Shown piece by piece: positions 1 through 8,645 of a stretch of 56,239 nucleotides of DNA. Each line of letters opens with the position of its first letter. Within the stretch, counting starts at the first letter, position 1. The stretch comes from an uncultured Erysipelotrichaceae bacterium. GTDB taxonomy: Bacteria > Bacillota_I > Bacilli_A > Erysipelotrichales > Erysipelotrichaceae. The notes beneath the pieces were generated by a model. That model was not told the DNA's origin, searched no databases, and was given only the letters and a program-made list of their open reading frames with translations. A program made the position numbers and the translations under genes. Location: the NCBI GenBank assembly GCA_902793635.1, contig CADBEA010000012.1, forward strand, positions 1 through 56,239, given 5' to 3'.

Positions 1-7
1 TCAGCAT
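1..7 (-). CDS. possible start of a gene running off the left edge
   Basis: On the minus strand an ATG at 7-5 is preceded by an AGAGGTAAGG-like ribosome site (about 10-20), and a TATTCT -10-like box lies about 20 bases further upstream. Only two codons are inside the window, so nothing can be said about the product. The site lies downstream of the hydA terminator, so it would be a separate transcription unit. The whole call rests on the ribosome site and could be chance. Confidence 0.25.
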
Positions 8-104
8 ATTCCTTACCTCTTTGCGTTTAGAATAGTCTTTTTCCCGAAATTCGCTGTACACTGCCAGGTACATCAACTAATTCTTTGAAAAGAGCGTTTG
101 CATA

Positions 105-131
105 AGAAAAGGGGACCGGATGAGGTCCCCT
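105..131 (-). terminator. Rho-independent terminator of hydCBA
   Basis: Read on the minus strand, a GGGGACC / GGTCCCC stem with a six-base loop is followed by TTTTCTT. It lies ten bases beyond the hydA stop and ends the operon. The rest of 1-141 holds no recognisable gene apart from the possible minus-strand start at its left edge. Confidence 0.85.
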
Positions 132-141
132 GATCAGTTGT

Positions 142-1920
142 TTATTTGGATACGTCGTTGAAGCCTTCTCTTGCCGCATAGGTCGTATGCAGAAGTTCAT
201 GAGCCTTGTGAGAGTTCGGTTCGCCGAGGAACTTTTCATACAGTTCGATGATCTGCGGGTTGTTGTGGGACTGACGAACAGTCTGTCTTTCATCTTCACT
301 GTAGAGGGCCTGAGCTCTCTTTTCCTTGTATGTGTCGAGGATGTTGTCATCTTCGTTCGGCAGGAAGACCGGTCTGATGTATGGCTGGCCGCCGCCGTTG
401 ATGCATCCGCCCGGGCAGCCCATGATCTCAATGAAGTGATACTTGGACTTGCCTTCGCGGATCTCATCCAGCAGAACCTTGGCAGACTTCATGCCGGATG
501 CGATGGCAACGTTGACAACTGTTCCGTTGATATCAATGGATGCTTCACGGATGCCTGCATCGTGACCGCGTACTTCTTCGAATACGACACGGCCGTATTC
601 CTTGCCTGTCAGCTTGAAGTATACGGTACGCAGAGCAGCTTCCATGACGCCGCCGGTAACACCGAAAATAACGCCGGCACCGGAGTAGTCGCCCATGATG
701 TCGCCGTCCCATTCTTCATCCGGAAGACGGTTGAAGATGATACCGGCACGTTTGATCATTCTGGCAAGCTCTCTTGTTGTGATGACAGCATCGACATCAT
801 CGATGCCGTTGACATTCATGACATCTCTCTGTCTTTCATACTTCTTGGCTACGCAGGGCATGACGGATACCACGAAGACATCCTTCGGATCATAGCCTTT
901 CTGCTCAGCCCAGTAGGACTTGATGACAGCGCCCTGCATCTGATGCGGGGACTTGCAGCTGGAGAGGTGATCCAGCAGATCGCCGTAGTTGTATTCAGCG
1001 TAGTTGACCCAGCCCGGAGAGCAGGAAGTGATCATCGGCAGAACGCCGCCTTCTGTCAGACGGTGCAGAAGTTCTGTTCCTTCTTCCATGATTGTCAGGT
1101 CGGCGCCGAAGTTGACATCGTAGACTCTTTCGAATCCCAGACGTCTCATGGCAGCGATCATCTTGCCGGTTACCGGAGTACCTACCGGATAGCCGAATTC
1201 TTCACCGAGGGCGGCGCGGACAGCAGGGGCAGCCTGTACAACGACATGCTTGCCGGCTCTGAGGGCAGCGTCTACCTTGGCAATTTCACTGTGTTCCATC
1301 AGGGCACCCGTCGGGCAGACGTTGACGCACTGTCCGCACTGGATGCACGGGGAATCGGCAAAGCTTCTGTTCTCTGCCGGAGCAACGAATGTGCGGAAGC
1401 CGCGGTTTTCGAAACCGAGGATACCCAGACCGTGGGCATTGGAGCATCTGGCGATGCATCTTCCGCAGAGAATGCACTTGGATGTATCTCTGATCAGACC
1501 CGGTGCGAGTTCGTCGAGATATGTCTCGGAATGGACACCGGCAAAGGCACCTTCACGGGCACCTGTGATCTGTGCTACATGGAGCAGTTCGCACTGTCCG
1601 TTCTTGTCGCACTGCTGGCAGTTCTGGTTATGGTTGGAGAGAAGAAGTTCAACGCTTCTTCTTCTGGCCTGCGTTGCGGCCGGTGAAGAAATACGGATTT
1701 CCATACCTTCATTGACCGGATAGACACAACTTGCGACCAGGCCTCTGGCACCGGTTGCCTCAACGAGGCAGACGCGGCAGGAACCCTGATTGCATTCGCC
1801 GTGATTGAATGCACAAAGAGACGGAATCTCATAGCCGCAGGCTTTCGCTGCTTCCAGAATTGTCAGGCCGTTTTCAACCTGATAAGGTACACCTTCGATT
1901 TTAATGTTTACCAAAGTCAT
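142..1920 (-). CDS. hydA: [FeFe] hydrogenase catalytic subunit
   Basis: A 592-residue group A [FeFe] hydrogenase, which reduces protons to H2 or oxidises H2 at the H-cluster. Visible in order are an N-terminal [2Fe-2S] plant-type domain (C36, C48, C51, C65), the His-ligated [4Fe-4S] motif (H97, C101, C104, C110), two [4Fe-4S] motifs (C149-C159 and C192-C202), and the three H-cluster signatures: TSCSPGW (298-304), MPCVAKK (354-360) and MGCPGGC (500-506). The start is backed by AGGAGG. It follows hydB by 11 bases and ends the operon. With the NuoE- and NuoF-like partners it fits a trimeric electron-bifurcating, NADH- and ferredoxin-linked cytoplasmic hydrogenase; bifurcation is inferred. The maturases HydE, HydF and HydG are not in the window. 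Confidence 0.95.
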   Translation of the reverse strand: MTLVNIKIEGVPYQVENGLTILEAAKACGYEIPSLCAFNHGECNQGSCRVCLVEATGARGLVASCVYPVNEGMEIRISSPAATQARRRSVELLLSNHNQNCQQCDKNGQCELLHVAQITGAREGAFAGVHSETYLDELAPGLIRDTSKCILCGRCIARCSNAHGLGILGFENRGFRTFVAPAENRSFADSPCIQCGQCVNVCPTGALMEHSEIAKVDAALRAGKHVVVQAAPAVRAALGEEFGYPVGTPVTGKMIAAMRRLGFERVYDVNFGADLTIMEEGTELLHRLTEGGVLPMITSCSPGWVNYAEYNYGDLLDHLSSCKSPHQMQGAVIKSYWAEQKGYDPKDVFVVSVMPCVAKKYERQRDVMNVNGIDDVDAVITTRELARMIKRAGIIFNRLPDEEWDGDIMGDYSGAGVIFGVTGGVMEAALRTVYFKLTGKEYGRVVFEEVRGHDAGIREASIDINGTVVNVAIASGMKSAKVLLDEIREGKSKYHFIEIMGCPGGCINGGGQPYIRPVFLPNEDDNILDTYKEKRAQALYSEDERQTVRQSHNNPQIIELYEKFLGEPNSHKAHELLHTTYAAREGFNDVSK

Positions 1921-1931
1921 GAATATACCTC

Positions 1932-3815
1932 CTATCTCTTTTCAATCGCGCCGAACTTACATGTAGAGATACATGCTCCGCACTTGACGCACTTCGAAGA
2001 ATCGATCGACATGGATGCCAGCTTGTGGTTCGGAGCGATGTAATCTGTTCTGGTAATGCAGGAAGCAGGGCAGCCTCTTGCACACATACCGCAGCCGATG
2101 CACTTGTCAGGATCGATGTGGTATTCCATCAGCTTCTTACATACGTGAGCCGGGCACTTCTTATCGACGATATGAGCGATATATTCATCGCGGAAATGAG
2201 CGATCGTGGAATTGATCGGGTTTGCTGCTGTCTGACCGAGAGCACAGAGGGAATTGGTCTTGACTGTCTGGCTGAGCTCTTCGAGTTCTTCCAGGTCTTC
2301 CATTGTGCCTTTGCCTTCTGTGATGCGGGTCAGGATCTCCAGCATTCTCTTGGTGCCGATACGGCATGGTGTGCACTTGCCGCAGGATTCATCACAGATG
2401 AATTCCATATAGAACTTGGCAACGTCAACCATGCAGTTATCTTCATCCATAACGATGGCGCCGCCGCTTCCCATCATGGAACCCTTGGCTACCAGGTTAT
2501 CGAAATCGATCGGTTCATCGAGGAATTCTTCCGTCAGACAGCCGCCGGACGGACCGCCGGTCTGAATGGCTTTGAACTTCTTGCCGTTCGGGATACCGCC
2601 GCCGATGTCGTAGATCAGTTCTCTCAGGGTCGTGCCCATCGGTACTTCGACCAGACCGACATTGTTGACCTTGCCGCCCAGAGCGAATACTTTCGTACCC
2701 TTGGACTTCTCGGTACCTACTTTGGCGAATTCTTCCCAGCCGTTTCTGAGGATGAACGGTACGCAGGCCAGTGTTTCAACGTTGTTGACACAGGTCGGCT
2801 TGCCCCACAGACCCTTGACTGCCGGGAACGGCGGACGTGGACGCGGCATACCGCGCTTGCCTTCGATGGAGTTCAGCAGAGCTGTTTCTTCACCGCAGAC
2901 GAAGGCGCCAGCGCCCAGTCTCAGATGGCAGCGGAAACTGAAGTCCGTGCCGAGGATATGGTCACCGAGCAGGCCGATTTCTTCTGCCTGTTTGATGGCC
3001 TTGCGCAGACGTCTGACCGCGATCGGATATTCTGCACGTACATAGAAGTAACCTTCGCTTGCACCATAGGCATAACCGGCAATGACCATACCTTCGATAA
3101 CCGCGAGCGGGTTTCCTTCCAGAATGGAACGGTCCATGAACGCACCCGGGTCGCCTTCGTCACCGTTGCAGACCACATACTTCTGGTCAGCATCGACATT
3201 GTAGGCGAACTGCCACTTACGGCCGGTCGGGAAACCGCCGCCGCCGCGGCCGCGCAGACCGGATTTCAGAACTTCGTCGATGACTTCCTGCTGGGACATG
3301 GAGAGAGCTCTCTTCAGACCCTGGAAGGCACCCATACCGAGCGCTTCTTCAATGTTTTCCGGGTTGATGACACCGCAGCCGTATAATGCGACACGGCGCT
3401 GCTTCTTATAGAAGTTGATGTCATCCTGCTTGGATACTTTTTCTTTTGTGACCGGATCGACATACAGCAGTCTTTCAACTACCGTGTCGTTCATAATATC
3501 GGTCTGGACGATTTCTTCAACGTCTTCAATCTTGACAAGACGGTACAGTGTGTCTTCCGGATAGATCTTGACGAACGGACCCTGTGAGCAGAAGCCGAAG
3601 CAGCCGACGATATTGACGGTCGCTTTATCTGTCAGGCCTTTTTCAGCCAGGACTTCTTCGAATCTTTCCTTGATCTTATCGGAATGAGAAGACAGACAGC
3701 CGGTACCGCCGCACAGAACGATGTGACGCTTTCCGTCAGCACCGCTGATCTTGTCGTTGAGTGACTTTGTCAATGCAGCAGTTTTTTCGTTGAATACTTC
3801 GACATTGGAAATCAT
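1932..3815 (-). CDS. hydB: NuoF-like hydrogenase subunit (NADH-binding)
   Basis: A 627-residue diaphorase subunit. The N-terminus is a thioredoxin-like [2Fe-2S] domain (CGGTGC, then GCFGFC). The NuoF core follows with the FMN/NADH glycine-rich segment GRGGGGFPTG and the SCGKCTPCRIG [4Fe-4S] motif. The C-terminus carries two added ferredoxin clusters (CIGCGMCARGCP and CVKCGACISTC). This layout matches HydB of trimeric bifurcating hydrogenases rather than plain complex I NuoF, which lacks the ferredoxin tail. FMN here would be the branch point between NADH, ferredoxin and the HydA clusters (family knowledge). Its start overlaps the hydC stop by four bases (ATGA), so translation is probably coupled. 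Confidence 0.93.
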   Translation of the reverse strand: MISNVEVFNEKTAALTKSLNDKISGADGKRHIVLCGGTGCLSSHSDKIKERFEEVLAEKGLTDKATVNIVGCFGFCSQGPFVKIYPEDTLYRLVKIEDVEEIVQTDIMNDTVVERLLYVDPVTKEKVSKQDDINFYKKQRRVALYGCGVINPENIEEALGMGAFQGLKRALSMSQQEVIDEVLKSGLRGRGGGGFPTGRKWQFAYNVDADQKYVVCNGDEGDPGAFMDRSILEGNPLAVIEGMVIAGYAYGASEGYFYVRAEYPIAVRRLRKAIKQAEEIGLLGDHILGTDFSFRCHLRLGAGAFVCGEETALLNSIEGKRGMPRPRPPFPAVKGLWGKPTCVNNVETLACVPFILRNGWEEFAKVGTEKSKGTKVFALGGKVNNVGLVEVPMGTTLRELIYDIGGGIPNGKKFKAIQTGGPSGGCLTEEFLDEPIDFDNLVAKGSMMGSGGAIVMDEDNCMVDVAKFYMEFICDESCGKCTPCRIGTKRMLEILTRITEGKGTMEDLEELEELSQTVKTNSLCALGQTAANPINSTIAHFRDEYIAHIVDKKCPAHVCKKLMEYHIDPDKCIGCGMCARGCPASCITRTDYIAPNHKLASMSIDSSKCVKCGACISTCKFGAIEKR

Positions 3816-4300
3816 GCAGCTGCCTCCTTTGCCTTGTAGTCATTGATAATCTTCGGAACCTGATCGACAGACATTTTCGGATAGACTGTGCCGTTGATGC
3901 TGACTGCCGGAGCGATACCGCATGCACCGATGCAGCGGAGAGCATCCAGCGTGAACAGTCCGTCAGCGGAAGTTTCACCAGGTTTGATGTTAAGAATTTC
4001 GGAGAACTTGTCGATGACCTGCTGTGCACCCTTTACGTAGCATGCAGTTCCCAGACAGCATCCGATAACATACTTTCCCTTAGGTGTAAGGGAGAAGAAA
4101 GAATAGAATGTGACGACACCGTAGATTTCAGCAACCGAGATACCAGTCTTCTTGGAAACCAGTTCCTGAACTTCTAGCGGAATATAGCCATATTCATTCT
4201 GAATGTCGCTTAAGATCATCATGAGAGGCGTGGGTTCGTCGACATAACGATCACAGATCTCATTGATCTTGGCAATACCGCCAGCGCTAAGTTTAACCAT
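3812..4300 (-). CDS. hydC: NuoE-like hydrogenase subunit ([2Fe-2S])
   Basis: A 162-residue NuoE-type protein, close to the usual family length. It has a helical N-terminal half and a thioredoxin-like half carrying four cysteines for a [2Fe-2S] cluster (CCLGTAC, then CIGACG). VVTFYSFF is typical of NuoE. It is the first gene of hydCBA and would pass electrons with HydB to HydA. The start is preceded by AAAGGGTG. It is the NAD-linked partner of the complex and has no catalytic role of its own in family members. Confidence 0.92.
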   Translation of the reverse strand: MVKLSAGGIAKINEICDRYVDEPTPLMMILSDIQNEYGYIPLEVQELVSKKTGISVAEIYGVVTFYSFFSLTPKGKYVIGCCLGTACYVKGAQQVIDKFSEILNIKPGETSADGLFTLDALRCIGACGIAPAVSINGTVYPKMSVDQVPKIINDYKAKEAAA

Positions 4301-4330
4301 AACAAAAACACCCTTTCCTTTTATATAAAA

Positions 4331-4359
4331 ATCATACCATATTTAGCACATGTGAAAAA
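4331..4359 (-). promoter_or_regulatory. candidate hydCBA promoter with CACATGTG palindrome
   Basis: On the minus strand a TATGAT -10 box (4331-4336) lies about 30 bases ahead of hydC. The -35 match is weak (TTTTTC at 17-base spacing). A perfect CACATGTG palindrome at 4347-4354 sits in the spacer/-35 region, where a redox regulator could bind. It does not match the usual Rex half-sites, so the regulator is unknown. Confidence 0.4.
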
Positions 4360-4399
4360 AAAATATTACATATGACAAGGAAAATCAGGCCGTAATTTT

Positions 4400-4427
4400 T
4401 TGCAAACAGGGGAATCTGTAGTATTCT
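4400..4427 (+). promoter_or_regulatory. promoter of the FAD-dependent dehydrogenase
   Basis: TTGCAA (4400-4405) and TATTCT (4422-4427) are 16 bases apart, and GGGAGGT follows about a dozen bases before the ATG at 4456. The promoter faces away from the hyd promoter. Confidence 0.55.
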
Positions 4428-4455
4428 GAATAAGAATTCCGGGAGGTTGTGAAAA

Positions 4456-6018
4456 ATGCTTAAAATTAACCAGATCAAATGCCCGCCGGGAGAGAAACTC
4501 ACGGTAGAGCATATCGCCCGCAAACTGCACTGCCGGCCGGATGAAATACGCTCTTTTGAAATTGAAAGAGAGTCGCTTGACGCCCGCCGCAACGAACTGT
4601 TTTTTTCTTATACAGTTCTTGCGGAAGTCAGAAACGAACAGCCGTATCTGCGCCGCAAAGACGTCGCACACGCGGAAAAATACATCTATCCGATGCCGGT
4701 CGTAAGCCGCCGGATTGCTGAGCGTCCGGTGATTGCCGGCTTTGGCCCGGCCGGTATGTTTGCCGCATTGCTGCTGGCGGAAAGCGGTCTGAAGCCGATC
4801 GTCATCGAAAGAGGAAAGCCGGTGGAGGAACGCAGCCGCGATGTCGACCGTTATTTCCAGGACGGCACACTGGATCCGGAAAGCAACGTGCAGTATGGCG
4901 AAGGCGGTGCCGGAACCTTCTCGGACGGCAAACTGACGACCCGCATCAAGGATGACCGCATTCATAAAGTGCTTGCCGAACTGATCGAAGCGGGCGCTCC
5001 GGCTGAAATCGCCTATCAGGCCCGGCCGCACCTCGGCACGGACCGGCTGCGTGTCATCGTGAAAAACATCCGCGAAAAGATCATTTCCCTGGGCGGGGAG
5101 GTGCGCTTTTCATCCCGGCTTGACGATATTGAAATCAAGGACGGCCGTCTTTTGGCTGTGCAGTGCGGAAATGAAAGGATTGCCTGCCATGCGGCGATGC
5201 TGTGTCTTGGTCACAGTGCCAGTGACACATATGAGAAACTGCTGGCCAGAGGGGTGGACATCATCCCCAAGGATTTCGCGGCCGGGGTCAGAGTGGAACA
5301 CCCGCAGGAACTCATCAATCAGTGCCAGTATGGGGCATATGCCTCACATCCGGCGCTTTCCGCCGCCAGTTACTCGCTGACTTACAGGAGTACTTCCGGC
5401 CGCGGCGTCTATTCTTTCTGCATGTGCCCGGGCGGCGTCGTGATTCCGGCTGCCACTGCGGCAGACAGTCTGGCGGTCAACGGCATGAGTTACTCGGGCC
5501 GTGACGGCCGGAATGCCAACAGCGCGATCCTGGTTCAGATTCCCCAGAAGGATTTCTACCGCGGCAGTGTGATGGACGGTTTCACTTTCCAGAAGGAACT
5601 TGAGAAAAAGGCCTGGCGCGAGCGGACGATGGCACCGGCTCAGAATATCAGTGATTATCTGAAACATCAGAAAAGCGGACAGTGGGTGCTGGAATCCACT
5701 TATCCGCTTGGTGTTGTATCAGTTGAAATGCATGAACTTTTCTCCGAAGAAGCTGGTCTGGCACTGGCCGAAGGACTAACGGATTTTGACCGCCGCATTC
5801 CCGGCTTTGTGAATGCCGGCATCATGGTCGGTATGGAATCGCGTTCTTCATCGCCGATCCGTCTGCCGCGTACGGCGGCCGGTCAGGCATTGAACTGCGA
5901 GGGTCTGTTCCCGTGCGGGGAAGGGGCAGGGTATGCCGGCGGCATTGTTTCCAGTGCGGTCGACGGTATCCGTCAGGCAGAGAAGTTGATCGCTTTCCTG
6001 AATGCTTCAGAGTTCTGA
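4456..6018 (+). CDS. NAD(P)/FAD-dependent dehydrogenase (COG2509-like)
   Basis: A 520-residue flavoprotein. After an N-terminal segment of about 90 residues there is a Rossmann FAD-binding motif (GFGPAGMFAALLLAESGL), followed by an ERGKPVEER segment and a YGEGGAGTFSDGKL segment typical of the COG2509 family of uncharacterised FAD-dependent dehydrogenases. The C-terminal PCGEGAGYAGGI is the second FAD contact region. The substrate is unknown. The gene is monocistronic with its own promoter, and its last 12 bases overlap the 3' end of the convergent gene at 6007-6561. Confidence 0.85.
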   Translation: MLKINQIKCPPGEKLTVEHIARKLHCRPDEIRSFEIERESLDARRNELFFSYTVLAEVRNEQPYLRRKDVAHAEKYIYPMPVVSRRIAERPVIAGFGPAGMFAALLLAESGLKPIVIERGKPVEERSRDVDRYFQDGTLDPESNVQYGEGGAGTFSDGKLTTRIKDDRIHKVLAELIEAGAPAEIAYQARPHLGTDRLRVIVKNIREKIISLGGEVRFSSRLDDIEIKDGRLLAVQCGNERIACHAAMLCLGHSASDTYEKLLARGVDIIPKDFAAGVRVEHPQELINQCQYGAYASHPALSAASYSLTYRSTSGRGVYSFCMCPGGVVIPAATAADSLAVNGMSYSGRDGRNANSAILVQIPQKDFYRGSVMDGFTFQKELEKKAWRERTMAPAQNISDYLKHQKSGQWVLESTYPLGVVSVEMHELFSEEAGLALAEGLTDFDRRIPGFVNAGIMVGMESRSSSPIRLPRTAAGQALNCEGLFPCGEGAGYAGGIVSSAVDGIRQAEKLIAFLNASEF

Positions 6019-6561
6019 ATCTTCGGAAAGAAAGATGATATCTTCTTCCTTAACGCGGATGGCGTCATGAATGCTGAGAACGGCTTTTTTCGGATCGCTG
6101 TCATTGAAGATCAGATAAGCGTTCAGCGGATCAAGGAAATGAAAGGTGCAGTACTGCCGGCATTCTGGCATGACGGCATCTTTTTCTGTTTCGTCTTTGA
6201 AGCGGACCACGTATGTATAGCGGTCATTTGACAGGGCCGGGTCACTGACAGCGTGATCCAGGGTGCCGCCGCAGGCCGCGGGATCTTCCAGTCGGAAGGC
6301 GTAGCTGACACCTTTTTCCTTCAGGATGCGGATGACTTCCGGCAGATAGACGGAGCGGACATCATACAGGCTGTAGCAGCCGCTGAAGATGAATTCACCG
6401 TTGTCAGCCGCGAAGACATTGCCTTCCCGGATGTGTTCGAGCTTCATGGCCCGACGGCTGCAGTCACCGTAGAGGCAGATCATATTGCCTTTCAGACGCA
6501 GTTGCTGCAGTTCTGATCCATGCCTTGCGGCATAGTCCAGGGAAGCTGTGTAGAGTTTCAT
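6007..6561 (-). CDS. uncharacterised 184-residue protein
   Basis: I do not recognise this family. The protein is soluble, with no signal peptide or membrane segment, and carries several cysteines (LYGDCSRRA, FSGCYSLYD, AACGGTL, ECRQYC). It looks alpha/beta with acidic patches. It is the last gene of an operon with the M42 peptidase (13-base gap) and the HAD phosphatase upstream, so a link to peptide or phosphate turnover is possible but is only context. It ends inside the tail of the convergent dehydrogenase gene. Codon use resembles its neighbours, so I take it as real. Confidence 0.75.
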   Translation of the reverse strand: MKLYTASLDYAARHGSELQQLRLKGNMICLYGDCSRRAMKLEHIREGNVFAADNGEFIFSGCYSLYDVRSVYLPEVIRILKEKGVSYAFRLEDPAACGGTLDHAVSDPALSNDRYTYVVRFKDETEKDAVMPECRQYCTFHFLDPLNAYLIFNDSDPKKAVLSIHDAIRVKEEDIIFLSEDSEL

Positions 6562-6574
6562 AAGGTTTCCTTCT

Positions 6575-7639
6575 TCAGCAGTCGGCCAGGAAGGCGAACT
6601 GGCTGCTGTCGCGCATGTTCAGCAGGAAGGCTTCCAGCAGTTTTTCACAGTTTTCAAAGTCGTTCATATCGATCATTTCGACATTGGAATGGGCATAGCG
6701 GGAAGGAATCGAGATAACACCGGAAGGCACACCGTCATAACCCTGATGAAGAGCGCCGGCATCAGTGCCGATACCGGTGAAGATCTCCAGCTGATAGGGG
6801 ATATTGTTTTCCTCCGCGATCTTCCGCATGAATTTCCAGACGGCTTTGGAAGCGAGCAGCGAGAAGTCCATGACTTTGATGCCGGCTCCTTTGCCAAGCG
6901 CCAGTGTTTTATCCATCATCGCTTCCGGTGTGTCACTGACCGCGGTCGTATCGATTGCCAGAGCGACATCCGGGCGGATGCTTGAGGCAGCTGCTGTGGC
7001 ACCGCGCAGGCCGACTTCCTCCTGGGTGGAGAAGATGCCGATCAGGGTACCGTGGACCTTGCTGAAGTCAGTGTTCTCAATGGCCTTGACCAGCACCGCG
7101 CAGCCGCAGCGGTCATCGAAGGCATGGCCGTAAGCCCGGCTTTTTCCGCATCTGGTAAACGGTGAATTCCAGGTGATCTGATCACCTTCGGAAACACCCA
7201 TTTCCCTGACTTCCTGATCATCGGCAGCACCGATATCGATATACATCTCACGGTAGTTGCGGATCAGGGAAGTGTTGTCAAATCTCTGCATATGGGCACT
7301 GATTGTGCCGATCACACCCGGGCAGGGACCTTTTTCACCATGGACGAGAACTTTCTGGGACAGCAGGATGCGGTCATCATGACCGCCCAGTTTTTCAAAG
7401 CGGATCAGACCGCTGGTTTCAATCTTTTTGACAATGAAGCCGACTTCGTCAGTATGGGCGCTGACCGCCAGGACCGGTCCGTCAAAGGCGCCTTTCTTCG
7501 TGACGATCAGATCACCGAGACCGTTGACATAGCAGGTGTCGGTCTGATCTTTCAGACGCTCATAAAGATATTTGATGACGGCGTGCTCCTGACCGCACGC
7601 GCCGGGCAGAGATATCAGCTCCTGAATCAGTTTTTCCAT
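6575..7639 (-). CDS. M42 family aminopeptidase
   Basis: A 354-residue cytoplasmic metallopeptidase of the M42 (glutamyl aminopeptidase/PepA-like) family, usual length. The two-metal site is visible: SAHTDEVGF (His and Asp ligands), HAFDDRCG (bridging Asp), STQEEVGLRG (catalytic Glu and Glu ligand), AIDTT (Asp) and the C-terminal SRYAHSNVE (His). Members form large tetrahedral complexes that trim peptides; the specificity cannot be read here. The start is preceded by AGAGGAAC. It sits 14 bases after the HAD phosphatase gene and 13 before the unknown gene. Confidence 0.92.
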   Translation of the reverse strand: MEKLIQELISLPGACGQEHAVIKYLYERLKDQTDTCYVNGLGDLIVTKKGAFDGPVLAVSAHTDEVGFIVKKIETSGLIRFEKLGGHDDRILLSQKVLVHGEKGPCPGVIGTISAHMQRFDNTSLIRNYREMYIDIGAADDQEVREMGVSEGDQITWNSPFTRCGKSRAYGHAFDDRCGCAVLVKAIENTDFSKVHGTLIGIFSTQEEVGLRGATAAASSIRPDVALAIDTTAVSDTPEAMMDKTLALGKGAGIKVMDFSLLASKAVWKFMRKIAEENNIPYQLEIFTGIGTDAGALHQGYDGVPSGVISIPSRYAHSNVEMIDMNDFENCEKLLEAFLLNMRDSSQFAFLADC

Positions 7640-7653
7640 ACAGTTCCTCTTTT

Positions 7654-8493
7654 CTAGATCAGTCCGAGATGTTTGAAAGCGTTGTAGAGACCGTCGTCGT
7701 TGACGTCGGTCGTGATATAATCAGCCGCTTCCTTGATTTCCGGACCGCCGTTGCCCATGGCAACATTGAAGGCGCATAATTCGAACATGGAAAGGTCGAT
7801 CTTGGCGTCACCGAAGGAAATCGTGTCTTTCTGATCGGCGTCGAGATGTTCAAGCAGGACCTCAATGGCATACTTCTTGGTAATGCCGGCCGGTGCCAGG
7901 TCACCGAAAATCGCGCTTTCACCGACCCCGCCCCAGGTATGGGCGATCATATCCGGGAATTCCGTGATTGAATCGAGATGATCCTGATAGGTTCTTAAAA
8001 CAAAGCTGATCTTGTTGACGTCGTCACGGTACGCGTCTTCGCCGGCAACATAAATGAACTGTTCGCGGATGCGTTGTTTCTGCTTTTCCCGATCGACGTT
8101 CTGAGCGCCTTTTCCTTCCGCATAGCGGGCAAAGGCATCCGGTCCCTGTTCCAGGAAAGTATCGTCATAGTAACGGCCCGAGTTGGCTTCCAGAATATAG
8201 CCGATGTGCCGCTCACCGCACCAGTCGATGACATGTTTTGTCTGTTCCTTTGTCAGTGAGTGATGGAGGATCACTTCACCGTTATCTTCCACGTAGCCGC
8301 CGTTGGCACCGATCATGCCGTCCAGTTCCGGCAGGTCTCTCTGCAGGATCTCAGCCTTGGAGCAGCCGGTGCAGATATAGACCTTGTGGCCGTTTCTGCG
8401 GGCCATTTCGATTGCTGTTTTGGCGCTTGCCGGTGTTTTCGCATGATAGTCGATCAGGGTTCCGTCGACGTCCAGAAATACGATTTTTGCCAT
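7654..8493 (-). CDS. HAD superfamily (Cof-type) phosphatase
   Basis: A 279-residue Cof/YidA-type HAD hydrolase. The DxD nucleophile motif is FLDVDGTLID at the N-terminus, motif II is in ICTGCSKAE, and the acidic motif IV is FGDAKIDLSMFE. The large cap lies between motifs II and III. It probably acts on a sugar phosphate or phosphorylated cofactor. It is clearly paralogous to the gene at 37179-37994, sharing TLID/TLCS starts, GHKVYICTG, EDNGEVILH and DDVNKISF. It is the first gene of its operon, with AGAGGTG before the ATG. Confidence 0.9.
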   Translation of the reverse strand: MAKIVFLDVDGTLIDYHAKTPASAKTAIEMARRNGHKVYICTGCSKAEILQRDLPELDGMIGANGGYVEDNGEVILHHSLTKEQTKHVIDWCGERHIGYILEANSGRYYDDTFLEQGPDAFARYAEGKGAQNVDREKQKQRIREQFIYVAGEDAYRDDVNKISFVLRTYQDHLDSITEFPDMIAHTWGGVGESAIFGDLAPAGITKKYAIEVLLEHLDADQKDTISFGDAKIDLSMFELCAFNVAMGNGGPEIKEAADYITTDVNDDGLYNAFKHLGLI

Positions 8494-8579
8494 TTTTTAT
8501 CACCTCTGTCTGTTAACGGTATTGTGCCATAAAAAAGAGCGGAACAGAAGAAATCTGAACTGCCCGGCAGGATCGTCAT

Positions 8580-8616
8580 TTTCACTAGGCAGTGAAACAG
8601 GGGGATATGTTATAAT
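8580..8616 (+). promoter_or_regulatory. cdaA promoter with dyad at -35
   Basis: TGTTATAAT at 8608-8616 is an extended -10. A perfect inverted repeat, TTTCACT-AGGC-AGTGAAA (8580-8597), covers the place where a -35 box should be. The dyad has no T-run after it, so it reads as an operator and not a terminator. The regulator is unknown. Confidence 0.5.
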
Positions 8617-8645
8617 TATTAAGATTTTTGAAAGGAGGTTTTCGT

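Noticed and set aside
187-1686. 499-codon open frame opposite hydA
   Set aside because: It is antisense to an unmistakable hydrogenase, has no ribosome site and no recognisable motif; it follows from the codon bias of hydA.
2025-3386. 453-codon open frame opposite hydB
   Set aside because: Shadow of hydB with no start signal and no family features.
4347-4354. CACATGTG palindrome as a Rex operator
   Set aside because: It lacks the TTGTGA/TCACAA or TTGTTAA half-sites of Rex; kept only as an unassigned palindrome.
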